From an uncultured Bacteroidales bacterium (GTDB taxonomy: Bacteria; Bacteroidota; Bacteroidia; Bacteroidales; WCHB1-69): a stretch of DNA of 63,295 nt. Location: the NCBI GenBank assembly GCA_905235135.1, contig CAJOKR010000055.1, positions 1 through 63,295 of the forward strand. The letters are read 5' to 3'. The first letter of the stretch is position 1. Each line of letters starts with the position of its first letter. Below are positions 17,387 to 26,495 of this stretch, one piece after another. The notes beneath the pieces were generated by a model. It was not told the DNA's origin. It searched no databases and saw only the letters and a program-made list of their open reading frames with translations. Both the position numbers and the translations under genes were made by a program.

Positions 17387-17856
17387 AACTTGTTGATTTT
17401 GAGTGATGTGTTGTTGATTTTCAAGATGTATAAGCCTGCCGGAATATCGCTCGTATGGATGGATTCCCCATTCCCGACCTCGCCTTGCTGCAGCATCCGC
17501 CCGTCGATGGAGTAGAGTGCGTAGCGGTAGGAACCGAATTCATTTCCGTTGACATACAGCTCGTTATGCACGGGATTGGGATAGACCTTGAACGCTTCGG
17601 TCACGATGTCTTGAATCCCGACCCCCTCGCCGAAGGTCATCTTGCGGATGTCGCTCACCGCGAAAGAGTAGGGGAGCGCTGTCCCGTCGTCAATATACAT
17701 GTAATCGTCTGAAAAGTAGATCTTTCCAGCCGCGCTGACCTCAATCTCCTGTGTTGAGGCGTTTTGGAATGTCAGCGTCACTTTCGACTGCGCTGTCGCT
17801 GTAAAGACGGCCAGCATTGTCGCGAACATTCCCAGTAGTACCTTATATTTGTTCAT
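17383..17856 (-). CDS. Small secreted protein with T9SS type A sorting domain
   Basis: 157 aa: signal peptide (ending ATAQ), a beta-rich stretch of about 60 residues (EIEVSAAGKIYFSDDYMYID, then SDIRKMTFGEGVGI), then a complete T9SS type A CTD (FKVYPNPVHNELYV, YALYSIDGRMLQQG, DIPAGLYILKINNTSLKINKL). The CTD directs the protein across the outer membrane, where PorU removes it. What remains is barely longer than a linker, so the protein may act as a partner or anchor for the much larger beta-helix protein encoded with a 4-base overlap downstream. It is transcribed from the -7 box at 17942-17949. Confidence 0.8.
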   Translation of the reverse strand: MNKYKVLLGMFATMLAVFTATAQSKVTLTFQNASTQEIEVSAAGKIYFSDDYMYIDDGTALPYSFAVSDIRKMTFGEGVGIQDIVTEAFKVYPNPVHNELYVNGNEFGSYRYALYSIDGRMLQQGEVGNGESIHTSDIPAGLYILKINNTSLKINKL

Positions 17857-17859
17857 ATT

Positions 17860-17894
17860 GGTTTAAGGTTTAGGGTTTAAGGTTTGGGGTTGGG
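17860..17894. repeat. Heptamer array, GGTTTAA type (5 units)
   Basis: GGTTTAA, GGTTTAG, GGTTTAA, GGTTTGG, GGTTGGG, strictly period 7, in the leader of the reverse-strand operon and a few bases from its start codon. Confidence 0.75.
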
Positions 17895-17921
17895 TAGAGA
17901 CGCAAAATATTGCGTCTTTAC
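17894..17921. repeat. 28-bp palindrome, GTAGAGACGCAA family, copy 1
   Basis: GTAGAGACGCAA, four central bases, TTGCGTCTTTAC. A second copy lies at 51150-51177. It sits in the 5' leader of the reverse-strand operon, directly next to the heptamer array. Confidence 0.7.
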
Positions 17922-17941
17922 ATTACGTCTAAATTTAACGG

Positions 17942-17949
17942 CAAAAATA
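17942..17949 (-). promoter_or_regulatory. -7 box for the beta-helix operon
   Basis: Reverse strand reads TATTTTTG followed by CCG, about 85 bases before the start codon at 17856. Confidence 0.55.
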
Positions 17950-17980
17950 CGAAAATAGTGTTTCGCTCCCGTATTTTTTG

Positions 17981-17988
17981 TACCTTTG
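17981..17988 (+). promoter_or_regulatory. -7 box for purH
   Basis: TACCTTTG with a T-rich spacer upstream, 23 bases before the purH ATG. Confidence 0.65.
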
Positions 17989-18011
17989 CGCTTTATTTGA
18001 AATGCAGAAAT

Positions 18012-19547
18012 ATGAAAAGAGCGATTATCAGTGTGAGCAATAAGGAAGGCGTAGTGCCTTTCGCTCAGGAACTTACGAAATTAGGTTTTGAAATCATCTC
18101 CACGGGCGGCACTCGCAAGGCGTTGGAGGCCGCGGGCGTTCCCACCATCGGCATCAGCGAAGTGACCGGTTTTCCGGAAATTATGGACGGTCGTGTAAAG
18201 ACCCTGCATCCCAAGGTGCACGGCGGTCTGCTCTCTGTGCGCACGAATCCCGGGCATGTGAAGGAAATGGAAGACAACGGCATCGCCCCCATCGACATGG
18301 TGGTGGTGAACCTCTATCCGTTCAAGCAAACCATTGAGAAAGAGGGAACTACGTTCGAGGATGCCATCGAAAATATCGACATCGGCGGTCCCTCTATGTT
18401 GCGCAGCGCGGCCAAGAACCACGCATTCGTCACGGTGGTGGTGGATCACAACGACTATGCCACGGTTTTGGAAGAACTGAAGGCCCATGGCGATACCACG
18501 TTGGAGACCCGCCGTCGTCTGGCTGCCAAGGTTTTCCGTCACACTGCCACCTACGACACCTACATATCCACCTATCTGACGGAGAAAGTGGGTGAGAAAG
18601 AGCCTGAGAATCTGACGCTTACATTCACCAAGAAGCAGTCGTTGCGCTACGGTGAGAACCCGCATCAGGAGGCGGCCTTCTATGCAGGAAAGAAACAGGG
18701 CTATTCGGTGGCCTGGGCGGAACAACTGCACGGTAAAGAGTTGTCTTACAACAATATACAAGATGCTGATGCAGCCTTGCAGATTCTGCGGGAGTTCGAC
18801 CGCCCGACGATGGTGGCTGTGAAGCACAAAAATCCCTGCGGGGTGGGCATCGGCGAGAATGCGTTGGAGGCTTGGACTCGCGCCTACGAGGCCGATAGCG
18901 TCTCTATTTTCGGCGGCATAGTGGCTTCGAACCGCGAAATTGACCTGCCAACTGCTGAGGCAATGAAGCCCGTCTTCCTCGAAATCATCCTCGCGCCCTC
19001 GTTCACGCAGGAGGCCTTCGACCATCTCTCCACCAAGAAGAACATCCGGCTGATGACCTTCAGCACGGACAAAAATAACGCCGACGAGAAAATGTACGTC
19101 AGCGTGGCGGGCGGCATGCTCTGCCAATCCCTTGACCGTAAGCGTTTTGAGGATTATGAGCTGAATGTGGTGACCGAGAAGGCCCCGACTGCCGAGGAGA
19201 TGGAAACCTTGAAACTTGCGATGACGATTTGCAAGCACGTGCGCTCCAATGCCATCACGGTGGCCTGCGACGGCTGCATTGCCGGCATTGGTGCTGGACA
19301 GATGAACCGCGTGGGTGCTGCTCATATCGCCTTGGAAGAGGCTAAGGCAAAGGGACTTACGAAGAATCTCTGTCTCGCCAGCGACGCTTTCTTCCCGTTC
19401 GACGATGTGGTGAAGATGGCGGCGGAATACGGCGTGACGGCCATCATCCAACCCGGCGGCAGTGTCCGCGACGAAGATTCCATCAAGGCCTGCAACGAGC
19501 TGGGCATTGCGATGGTCTTCACGGGCGTGCGGCATTTCAAACACTAA
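18012..19547 (+). CDS. purH: Bifunctional AICAR transformylase / IMP cyclohydrolase
   Basis: 511 aa from the ATG at 18012, behind the -7 box. It catalyses the last two steps of purine synthesis: formyl transfer from 10-formyl-THF to AICAR, then ring closure to IMP. Seen: the N-terminal IMP cyclohydrolase (MGS-like) domain beginning [16 protein letters not shown] with STGGT and [10 protein letters not shown], and the AICAR transformylase domain with [17 protein letters not shown] and the C-terminal IQPGGSVRD. The length is normal and all motifs are intact. The TAA stop is also the first three bases of a 32-unit heptamer array. Confidence 0.97.
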   Translation: MKRAIISVSNKEGVVPFAQELTKLGFEIISTGGTRKALEAAGVPTIGISEVTGFPEIMDGRVKTLHPKVHGGLLSVRTNPGHVKEMEDNGIAPIDMVVVNLYPFKQTIEKEGTTFEDAIENIDIGGPSMLRSAAKNHAFVTVVVDHNDYATVLEELKAHGDTTLETRRRLAAKVFRHTATYDTYISTYLTEKVGEKEPENLTLTFTKKQSLRYGENPHQEAAFYAGKKQGYSVAWAEQLHGKELSYNNIQDADAALQILREFDRPTMVAVKHKNPCGVGIGENALEAWTRAYEADSVSIFGGIVASNREIDLPTAEAMKPVFLEIILAPSFTQEAFDHLSTKKNIRLMTFSTDKNNADEKMYVSVAGGMLCQSLDRKRFEDYELNVVTEKAPTAEEMETLKLAMTICKHVRSNAITVACDGCIAGIGAGQMNRVGAAHIALEEAKAKGLTKNLCLASDAFFPFDDVVKMAAEYGVTAIIQPGGSVRDEDSIKACNELGIAMVFTGVRHFKH

Positions 19548-19768
19548 GGTTTAAGGTTTAAGGTTTAGGGTTTAAGGTTTAGGGTTTAAGGTTTAGGGTT
19601 TAGGGTTTAAGGTTTAAGGTTTAAGGTTTAAGGTTTAGGGTTTAAGGTTTAAGGTTTAAGGTTTAAGGTTTAAGGTTTAAGGTTTAGGGTTTAAGGTTTA
19701 AGGTTTAGGGTTTAAGGTTTAGGGTTTAAGGTTTAAGGTTTAAGGTTTAAGGTTTAAGGTTTAAGGTT
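19545..19768 (+). repeat. Perfect-phase heptamer array of 32 units between purH and ung
   Basis: 224 bases made only of two 7-base units, TAAGGTT and TAGGGTT, with no phase slip. It starts with the purH TAA, and ung's ATG begins at 19770, inside a degenerate 33rd unit (TATGG). No TAnnTTTG box exists in the gap, so ung must either be read through from purH or use something within the array. Confidence 0.95.
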
Positions 19769-19769
19769 T

Positions 19770-20444
19770 ATGGCAATAAATCCGAATATTGAGGAATCGT
19801 GGAAAAAGGTTCTCTGGGACCAGTTTCAGGCTCCGTATTTCGCTGATTTGAAAGCTTTTCTGGTGGAGGAGAAGAAGCACTACCAGGTGTTTCCGCCGGG
19901 ACCGATGATTTTCAACGCCTTCAACTCGACGCCATTCGAGCAGGTGAAGGTGGTGATTATCGGCCAGGACCCGTACCACGGCGAGGGGCAGGCGCACGGC
20001 TTGTGCTTCTCGGTACAAGATGGCGTGCCGATTCCCAAGTCGTTGCAGAATATCTTCCGCGAGCTGAGCACTGACGTGGGCTTCCGCATTCCGATGAGCG
20101 GTAACCTGCAGTCGTGGGCGGCACAGGGCGTGTTGCTGCTTAACGCTACTCTCACGGTGCGGGCGCATCAGGCGGGCTCGCACCAGCGTCACGGCTGGGA
20201 AACCTTCACCGACTGTGCTATCCAGCGGCTGTCGGAACAGCGCGAGGGGCTCGTTTTCCTCCTTTGGGGTAATTATGCCATTGAGAAACAACATCTTATC
20301 GATACTCGCAAGCATTATGTGCTCACGGCTCCGCACCCGTCTCCGCTGTCCGCCTCGCGCGGCTTTTTCGGTTGCCGACACTTCTCGCGGGCTAATGAGA
20401 TTCTGATGTCGATGGGAAAGACACCCATCAACTGGCAATTGTAG
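19770..20444 (+). CDS. ung: Uracil-DNA glycosylase, family 1
   Basis: 224 aa. It removes uracil from DNA to start base-excision repair. Motifs: water-activating [18 protein letters not shown] region, the [20 protein letters not shown] stretch, LLWGNYA, and the minor-groove loop [14 protein letters not shown]. The length is normal for Ung. The ATG lies immediately after the heptamer array, leaving no conventional leader. The TAG stop forms part of a REP-like repeat (GTAGGAGC). Confidence 0.96.
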   Translation: MAINPNIEESWKKVLWDQFQAPYFADLKAFLVEEKKHYQVFPPGPMIFNAFNSTPFEQVKVVIIGQDPYHGEGQAHGLCFSVQDGVPIPKSLQNIFRELSTDVGFRIPMSGNLQSWAAQGVLLLNATLTVRAHQAGSHQRHGWETFTDCAIQRLSEQREGLVFLLWGNYAIEKQHLIDTRKHYVLTAPHPSPLSASRGFFGCRHFSRANEILMSMGKTPINWQL

Positions 20445-20500
20445 GAGCAGCGGCATTCCTGCCGCTGAAAAGTCGCCAGGAATGGCGACACTCCTATTAC
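20441..20500. repeat. REP-like double hairpin, GTAGGAGC family, copy 1
   Basis: GTAGGAGC opens the element, followed by hairpin AGCGGCA/TGCCGCT and hairpin GTCGCCA/TGGCGAC, and closes with CTCCTATTAC, nearly the reverse complement of the opening. The ung stop TAG is bases 2-4 of the element. A related copy lies at 59890-59953. Confidence 0.7.
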
Positions 20501-20515
20501 AAAGCATTATCGAAG

Positions 20516-23430
20516 ATGAGTAACACGTTTTTGAAGCAAATCATAGGTTGTGTCTTGGCAGATGCCAACGTTCTGTTGCACGAGGTGGCGGTGATTTTGC
20601 CCAACCGTCGTGCGAGGCGTTTGCTGCTGCAGGGACTACACCATGCAGGCGGCGGCAAGCCGATGTTCGTGCCGGAAATCTTCCCCATGGAGGAATTCGT
20701 GGCATGGCTTTCGCCGCTCAAGGTGGTGGATGCCGTCACACAGCTGTTGCGCCTGCACGAGCTCACACGAAACTTCCCCGGCGGCCGCTTCGAAACCCAC
20801 CAGCTGCTCTCGTGGGGCACCGCTTTCCTGAAAGACATTAGCGACATGGACATGCAGCTGCAGGATGTGCCTGCTTGCCTGCGGGAGTTCGCTGATGCTG
20901 CCAAGTTTGAGATTCCGTTCGGGAAAGAGGAGATGTCCGAAACCGACCGCGAACGAATTCTGTTTAATGATCTGCTTGCGGATATCTACTTGCAATACAA
21001 GGAGTTATTGCAAACTCGGAAGGAGGCTTACGAAGGGATGATCTACCGAGACTGCGCCGAGCATATCTCGGAGTACGCCCATAATTTGCCCTTCAAACGG
21101 CTGATTTTCGCCGGATTCTACGCCCTGTCGCCTTCGGAATTGGAGATTATCTACTACCTGAAAGAGCATTTTCATACTGAGATTTACTTCGATATTGACC
21201 CGTTCTACTGCCATATCGCGGAGGAGGCGCATCTGCCTTACCGCGAGCGGGAAACGTCGTTTTTTATCAGCCGAAATTGCGAAAAGTTGGGGTTGGACCC
21301 CAAAAAGTTGCTCTTCAACGAGCAGAATTTCGCTTCAATACCCAAAAAAGTGTCAATTGTGGCCACATCCAAGAATATGCGGCAGATTTACGGCGCGATT
21401 CGGGAGGTGGAGCGCATCAAGGCGCAAAAAACGCCCGGGAGCGACGGTTTGGTGGATATGTCGGACACGGCGGTGGTGCTCGCGGATGAGAACCTGCTGC
21501 TGCCGTCTCCTATAAGCCTGACAATGTGAAGATTAACGCCACGATGGGATTCCCCTTCGAGGCGACACCGGTGAGCAACATCCTGCAGCAGGTAATGGGG
21601 ATTTATGAGTCGGCGTTCGCGTTGACCCCCGACGGATCTGCGGAGCTGATGTTCAGCGGCGAGGACGTGGAACGGCTTTGGGACCACGAGCTGCTGCGGG
21701 CGCAAAAGCCGTCACCGTTCTATTTCCCGACTGTGATTCACTATTCGCAACTCCCTCACAAAGAGATCTTTGCAAACCTTCCCAAGACGGACATCGGCCG
21801 TCGGTTGCCCGCTGTACTGCAACGTTTTTGTGAGTATGCCGAATCGGTGACGACCGAACGGCTTTACCAGGAGTTGTGGCGCGAAGTTATCCTCAAATTG
21901 GCTGACTTGCAGACCTTTTTCGATGCACATTTTGCCGAGGATGAGGTGGTGGACTACGCTTTCGCCAAATATTCGGTCTCAAAGGTGGTGCAGGACATCG
22001 CCATCACCATCCAAGGCGACCCCGACAAAGGGTTGCAGGTGATGGGGCTTCTGGAAACCCGAATGCTGGATTTCAAGAATGTGGTGATGCTTTCGGTCAA
22101 CGAGGGAGTGCTGCCGAAGGGCATCTCCTACAACTCGTTGCTCCCGTTCGATTTCAAGTACAAATTCGGCGGGCAGGAAGCATTGCCGAACTACCTCTAT
22201 CAGGATCAGGTGTATGCCTACCACTTTTTCAGACTTCTGCAACGAGCTGAAAACGTGACACTTATTTACAACAATGCTTCCGATGTCAACCTTGCGGAGA
22301 AGAGTCGGCTCATCTCGCAGTTGGAATACGAGGTGGTGTCGCAAAAACTCGAAGAGGTGGTGGAAATCCATTCCCAAAATCTCGATTTCGCCCTTGATTT
22401 GCCGGAAAAAACGCCTATTTCGATACCCAAAACCGATGAGGTGCTGGAAATGCTGCATCGGTTCAAGTTTTCGGCCTCGTCGCTGCAAACCTTCATTGCT
22501 TGCCCGCTGAAATTCTATTTCCAGTATCTGATGCGGATTCGCGAGACGCCGCTGCTTTCCGACCATTTGGAGGCTTACGAGTTGGGCACTGTAATCCATG
22601 CCGTCTATAAGTTAGCGTTCGATAAAATTATCACGGAACCCAATCCGGCAAAGTACAGCGACATTCTGCAGCAGCACATTGACACTTCCGATGCCGACAT
22701 CTGCGCGGAAATCCGTAAGTTGCCCGGTCGCGAAACCCTGACAGACCGTGACTTTGGGCAAGGGTATTGGCTCATCAACCGCCGTATCATCGGGGAGACC
22801 GTGAACAAGTATCTGGAGCGGGCGAAGCAAGAGCTCGTCGCTATGCCGTGGAAAATCATGGCCAACGAAATGAAAGTGGATATTCATGATTATAAGATTG
22901 TTCCGCCTGATGGTAGTGAGCATTTCTTTATCCGGCTGACGGGCAGTTTGGACCGCGTGCAGCATATCGGTCGCGATGTGCTGATTTTGGACTACAAGAC
23001 GGGGAAGGTCGAGGAACCGCATCTGCGCATTGGTGGGAGCAAATCCGCCGCTGGCGATTCTGCTGCCTCATCCGCTGCTGTGGATCAGCTTTTCACGGAC
23101 AAGAAGTACGACAAACTGTTCCAGCTGGCGCTCTACACGCTGATGTATGAGCATGTTGCCAAAGAAAAACCCACTTCTGTGCAAGTGGGTATTATCAGCA
23201 CCCGGGCCGTCAATCGGAACAGTCCGAAGTACATGCTTCCGGGTCTCATTTTGAATGAAAGGGACATTCTTCAGTTCAATCAGGAGCTGTCCGATCGGCT
23301 GAATCTGCTCTTCTGCGAGATTTTCGACCGCAACACGCCGTTCTCACAAACCGACAACTCCGAAACCTGCAAATATTGTGATTTCCTGCACCTCTGCGGC
23401 CGCCAAACGACCACGGAGAGCCGAGTATGA
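20516..23430 (+). CDS. AddB/RexB-like PD-(D/E)XK nuclease-helicase subunit, one frame break
   Basis: Frame-corrected length about 971 aa; reading frame changes near 21510, between ADENLLLP and DNVKINATMGFPF, consistent with one lost base. N-terminal part begins VAVILPNRRARRLLL, a degenerate helicase-like region as in Bacteroidota AddB-like proteins. The C-terminal RecB-type nuclease has ELGTVIHAVYK and LILDYKTGK (catalytic Asp and Lys), framed by four cysteines, ACPLK then CKYCDFLHLC (CxxCxxxxxC), matching the AddB iron-sulfur staple. The complex resects DNA double-strand ends for recombination. The partner UvrD-like AddA gene is not in the window. Whether the break is real cannot be told here. 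Confidence 0.85.
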
Positions 23431-23513
23431 GACGTGAGACTTACGACTTACGACTTACGACTTAAGGAATTTTGCCACCCAAAGTCTTAAGTCTCAAGTC
23501 TCAAGTCTCACGT
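23431..23513. repeat. Heptamer-built inverted repeat between convergent genes
   Basis: Left side: units ending ACGACTT repeated three times after GAGACTT. Right side, read on the reverse strand: GAGACTT twice, then AAGACTT. The two sides pair as an imperfect stem of about 35 bases with both ends AGACGTGAGACTT. It fills the gap between the addB-like gene and folD and could end transcription from both sides. Confidence 0.75.
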
Positions 23514-24386
23514 CTAAAGCCTTTTTAACCGGGCTCTTAGCGTGTTCTGGAGCAGACATGCAGTGGTCATCGCACCAGTGCCGCCGGGCGTGGGGGTGAT
23601 GGCACCGCAAATCTTCGAAACCTCATCGAATTTCACATCGCCGCAGAGCCGGTAGCCCTTGGGCTGGTCGGGTGCGTCGAGGCGGTGGATGCCCACGTCA
23701 ATTACGGTGGCACCCTCCTTGACGTATTCGGCGGTGATCATCTCCGGTTGTCCAATGGCCACGATGAGGATGTCGGCGCGGCGGCAAACCTGCGGAAGGT
23801 TCTCCGTACGGCTGTGGCAGACGGTCACGGTGGCGTTGATACTTTTCTGTAACATCAACATAGACAGCGGTTTACCGACAATGTTACTACGTCCCACAAT
23901 CACGCAGTTTTTGCCGCTCGTTTCGATGCCGCTCCGTTGGATCAGCTCGATGACGCCGTGCGGGGTGGCCGGCAGGTAGCACTCCTTGCCGAGCAGCAGA
24001 TTGCCCATGTTCTCGGGATGGAAGCAGTCCATGTCTTTCGTGGGACTCACGTGGGCGGTCACCTTGTCGATGGAAATCTGCTTCGGCAGCGGCATCTGGA
24101 TGATGTAACCGTCGATTTCGTCGTCGTTGTTGAGGAAATCGATGGTGGCGAGAAACTCCTCCTCCGTGATGTTGGGGGAGAGGTGATAGACCGACGACAT
24201 GAAGCCGACGCCCTTGCACTGTTTCTCGATGCTGCTGACGTAGCTGAGGGCTGCGCCGTCGTCACCGGCAATGATGGCGGCCAAGTGCGGCGCACGCAAC
24301 CCTTTGTCCAATAGATCTTTAACAGAAATGGCGATTTCCGTCTTGATGGTGTCGGAAATCAGTTTTCCGTCTATGATTTGTGCCAT
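23514..24386 (-). CDS. folD: Methylenetetrahydrofolate dehydrogenase/cyclohydrolase
   Basis: 290 aa. It interconverts 5,10-methylene-, 5,10-methenyl- and 10-formyl-THF using NADP, supplying 10-formyl-THF to enzymes such as PurH. Seen: SYVSSIEKQCKGVGF with the catalytic Tyr and Lys, DGYIIQMPLPKQI, DMDCFHPENMG, the nucleotide-binding VIVGRSNIVGKP and the C-terminal ITPTPGGTGAMTT. The length is standard. It converges with the addB-like gene, and lies 21 bases after the polyQ protein gene on the same strand, so the two probably share a transcript. Confidence 0.97.
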   Translation of the reverse strand: MAQIIDGKLISDTIKTEIAISVKDLLDKGLRAPHLAAIIAGDDGAALSYVSSIEKQCKGVGFMSSVYHLSPNITEEEFLATIDFLNNDDEIDGYIIQMPLPKQISIDKVTAHVSPTKDMDCFHPENMGNLLLGKECYLPATPHGVIELIQRSGIETSGKNCVIVGRSNIVGKPLSMLMLQKSINATVTVCHSRTENLPQVCRRADILIVAIGQPEMITAEYVKEGATVIDVGIHRLDAPDQPKGYRLCGDVKFDEVSKICGAITPTPGGTGAMTTACLLQNTLRARLKRL

Positions 24387-24407
24387 AAAATTGCGAATAG
24401 CTATGGT

Positions 24408-25253
24408 TTATTGTTGTTGCTGTTGCTGTTGCTGTTGTTGTTCAAGTGTCTTCAGCTCGGTCTCGCGGTTCGCGGTCTTTTTGGCGTTGGTGTCCAGCTT
24501 GCTATTCAGCTTCACGATGTCATCGTTAAGGTTGAGCAGGGTCTTTTGGGTGCTGCTTTGGGTTTTCAGCAGAGCCTGTTTGTCCTTGTTGGCTTTGTCG
24601 ATTTGTTCTTTCAGAGTGGGGTCTTGGTTGGTGTTGAACTGGTCCTGCATCTTTTCGATTTCGGCGGTGAGTTTCTGAATTTGGTCCGTGGTTTTCTTAG
24701 CCTCTTCGCTGGTAGTGGCGATTTTGTCGTTGGTCTTCACACGGTTCTTCTCAAGGTTCTCACGCTCCTTTTTGAGGTTGGCCAATTCGTTTTTGAGCTG
24801 TTCGATGCGAAGTTTGATCTTATAAGCCTCCACGTCGTTGGGCAGGTTCTCGAGGAACATGACGATGTTGCGGGAGGTGCGGGGGTCGTTGGAGAAGGTG
24901 ATGCTGTTAAGGTTACCGTTGGTGACGACGAGGGTCACTTGCGTATATTGGCTGTTTTTCTTGCCGACGGTGTTGGTGGTGAAATAGATGTCGTAGTTGG
25001 CATCACCGAACGCCTTGCAGGTTTGGTTCTCATAGACGCGGAAGCCCTTCTTGTTGGAGCCTTTCAGCGAAAACTGGTTTTCAAACTTGTCGGCCAACGC
25101 ATCTGCGACGATGTTTGCGGGTGCGTTGCTCACGTTGATGGTGAATCCTTGGAGTTGGTCCTTGCCGAACATGGTGACCGTTTCGTTAACTCTCTGTGCT
25201 GATAATGAGCACAATACGCTTACAAAAGCGAACAAAGCTACAATTTTCTTCAT
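24408..25253 (-). CDS. Secreted/periplasmic coiled-coil protein with C-terminal polyglutamine
   Basis: 281 aa, no named family recognised. Signal peptide (CSLSAQ), a globular N-terminal region of about 120 residues (QGFTINVSNAPANIVADAL, then YDIYFTTNT), then from about 140 an almost continuous coiled coil (KLRIEQLKNELANLKKERENLEK and further heptads), ending in an uninterrupted run of Gln encoded by CAA and CAG. The codon run makes the 3' end prone to slippage. The gene is transcribed from one side of a divergent promoter shared with dusB and precedes folD. A role as a periplasmic spacer or scaffold is only a guess. Confidence 0.75.
   Translation of the reverse strand: MKKIVALFAFVSVLCSLSAQRVNETVTMFGKDQLQGFTINVSNAPANIVADALADKFENQFSLKGSNKKGFRVYENQTCKAFGDANYDIYFTTNTVGKKNSQYTQVTLVVTNGNLNSITFSNDPRTSRNIVMFLENLPNDVEAYKIKLRIEQLKNELANLKKERENLEKNRVKTNDKIATTSEEAKKTTDQIQKLTAEIEKMQDQFNTNQDPTLKEQIDKANKDKQALLKTQSSTQKTLLNLNDDIVKLNSKLDTNAKKTANRETELKTLEQQQQQQQQQQ
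24411..24443 (-). repeat. CAA/CAG trinucleotide run encoding polyQ
   Basis: About eleven consecutive Gln codons, mixed CAA and CAG, directly before the stop codon. Length changes in whole codons would alter only the C-terminal tail. Confidence 0.85.
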
Positions 25254-25297
25254 ATCTTTTGGTTTTAAAATTAGACATATTTGTTTGATTGATTCAA

Positions 25298-25330
25298 GGC
25301 GGCAAAGATAAAAAAATTATTTTTGCCGCC
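25298..25330. promoter_or_regulatory. Back-to-back divergent promoters inside one palindrome
   Basis: GGCGGCAAA and TTTGCCGCC form 9-base arms of an inverted repeat. Its two halves contain a reverse -7 box (TATCTTTG, 25303-25310) for the polyQ gene and a forward one (TATTTTTG, 25318-25325) for dusB, only 7 bases apart. Polymerase could not occupy both at once, so the two transcripts should compete. Confidence 0.6.
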
Positions 25331-25335
25331 GGAAA

Positions 25336-26295
25336 ATGATGACGATAAAAGCACTTTTGCAGCAGTTCGATTTTCCGGTCTATCTGGCCCCGATGGAGGG
25401 CGTGACCGACCGGGCGTTCCGCCGTATCTGCAAAGAATACGGTGCAGACGTGCTGATTTCGGAGTTTATCTCCTCGGATGCGCTTTCGCGGGAGGTCGAA
25501 AAAAGTTTTCAGAAAATGGCTTTTGCCGATGACGAGCGGCCCTTCGGGGTGCAGATTTTCGGCAGTACCGAGGAGGCGCTGACCGCGGCGGCGAAGCTTG
25601 CGGCGGCCCAGCAGCCCGACTTTATCGACATCAACTGGGGCTGCCCGGTGAAGAAGATCGTGAGCAAAGGCGCGGGCTCGGCCATTTTGCAAGACATTCC
25701 CAAGATGGTGCGGCTCACCTCGGCGGTGGTCAAGGCGGTGGATCTGCCTGTGACCGTCAAGACCCGCTTAGGCTGGGACAGCTCCAACAAGCCCATCGTG
25801 GAGGTGGCGGAACGGCTGCAAGATGTTGGCATTCAGGCTATCACGATACATGGGCGCACGCGGGCGCAGCAGTACGGGGGCGAGGCCGACTGGTCGCTCA
25901 TCGGCGAGGTGAAGCACAACCCCCGGATGACCATCCCGGTGATAGGCAACGGCGACATCAACAGCGCGGAGCGGGCTTTGGCTTGCAAGGAACGCTACGG
26001 CGTGGACGCGGTGATGGTGGGGCGTGCTGCTATCGGAAATCCGTGGATTTTCCGCCAGATCAAAGCATTACGAAATGGCGAGCCCTGCCCCGAACCTACC
26101 TACGAGGAGCGTGTCGATCTGGTGATGCGTCATCTGCGCGAAAACGAGCGTACCAAAGGCGAACGCTGCGCCGTTTTGGAAATGCGTACCCAATATTCCG
26201 GTTACTTTCGTGGCGTTTTCAACTTCAAGCCTCGCAAAATCCGCTTGATGTCAGCACTTTCCATTGTAGAATGCGAGGAAATTTTACGTGGCTAA
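25336..26295 (+). CDS. dusB: tRNA-dihydrouridine synthase (DusB type)
   Basis: 319 aa FMN enzyme reducing uridine to dihydrouridine in the tRNA D-loop. TIM barrel with APMEGVTDRAFRRIC, SEFISSDAL, the catalytic-Cys segment DINWGCPVKKI, the substrate/FMN residues in TVKTRLGWD and HGRTRAQQY, then GNGDI and VGRAAIGNPWIF. All expected motifs are present. Two adjacent ATGs (25336, 25339) are possible starts. Its leader is very short, about 10 bases after the -7 box, suggesting a nearly leaderless mRNA. Confidence 0.94.
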   Translation: MMTIKALLQQFDFPVYLAPMEGVTDRAFRRICKEYGADVLISEFISSDALSREVEKSFQKMAFADDERPFGVQIFGSTEEALTAAAKLAAAQQPDFIDINWGCPVKKIVSKGAGSAILQDIPKMVRLTSAVVKAVDLPVTVKTRLGWDSSNKPIVEVAERLQDVGIQAITIHGRTRAQQYGGEADWSLIGEVKHNPRMTIPVIGNGDINSAERALACKERYGVDAVMVGRAAIGNPWIFRQIKALRNGEPCPEPTYEERVDLVMRHLRENERTKGERCAVLEMRTQYSGYFRGVFNFKPRKIRLMSALSIVECEEILRG

Positions 26296-26335
26296 AAAAG
26301 TCATTTTTTTTTCGCCGCCCATTCGATTTTTTTTA

Positions 26336-26343
26336 TATCTTTG
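26336..26343 (+). promoter_or_regulatory. -7 box for the giant surface protein
   Basis: TATCTTTG after a T-rich stretch. The transcript would have an A/T-rich leader of about 150 bases before the ATG at 26496. Confidence 0.6.
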
Positions 26344-26495
26344 CCCCCTTATTTGTAGATTTGTGTTAAGTGGGTTTTTAAGCCTGCATAAATACGGTAA
26401 GGATAGGTGGGAAAACGTCTTCAAATAATGAAAAATTGTATGATAAATAATTGAATGTCAATATAGTACAGAAAAAAAATAAAAAAATTGGAAAT

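Noticed and set aside
18081-19544. A 487-codon reverse-strand open frame opposite purH
   Set aside because: purH is unmistakable on the forward strand; the antisense translation shows no family features.
19545-19768. Eukaryotic telomere sequence (TTTAGGG is the plant telomere unit)
   Set aside because: TAGGGTT units alternate with TAAGGTT, the array is internal and is flanked exactly by two bacterial genes; related heptamers occur at other gene borders in the window.
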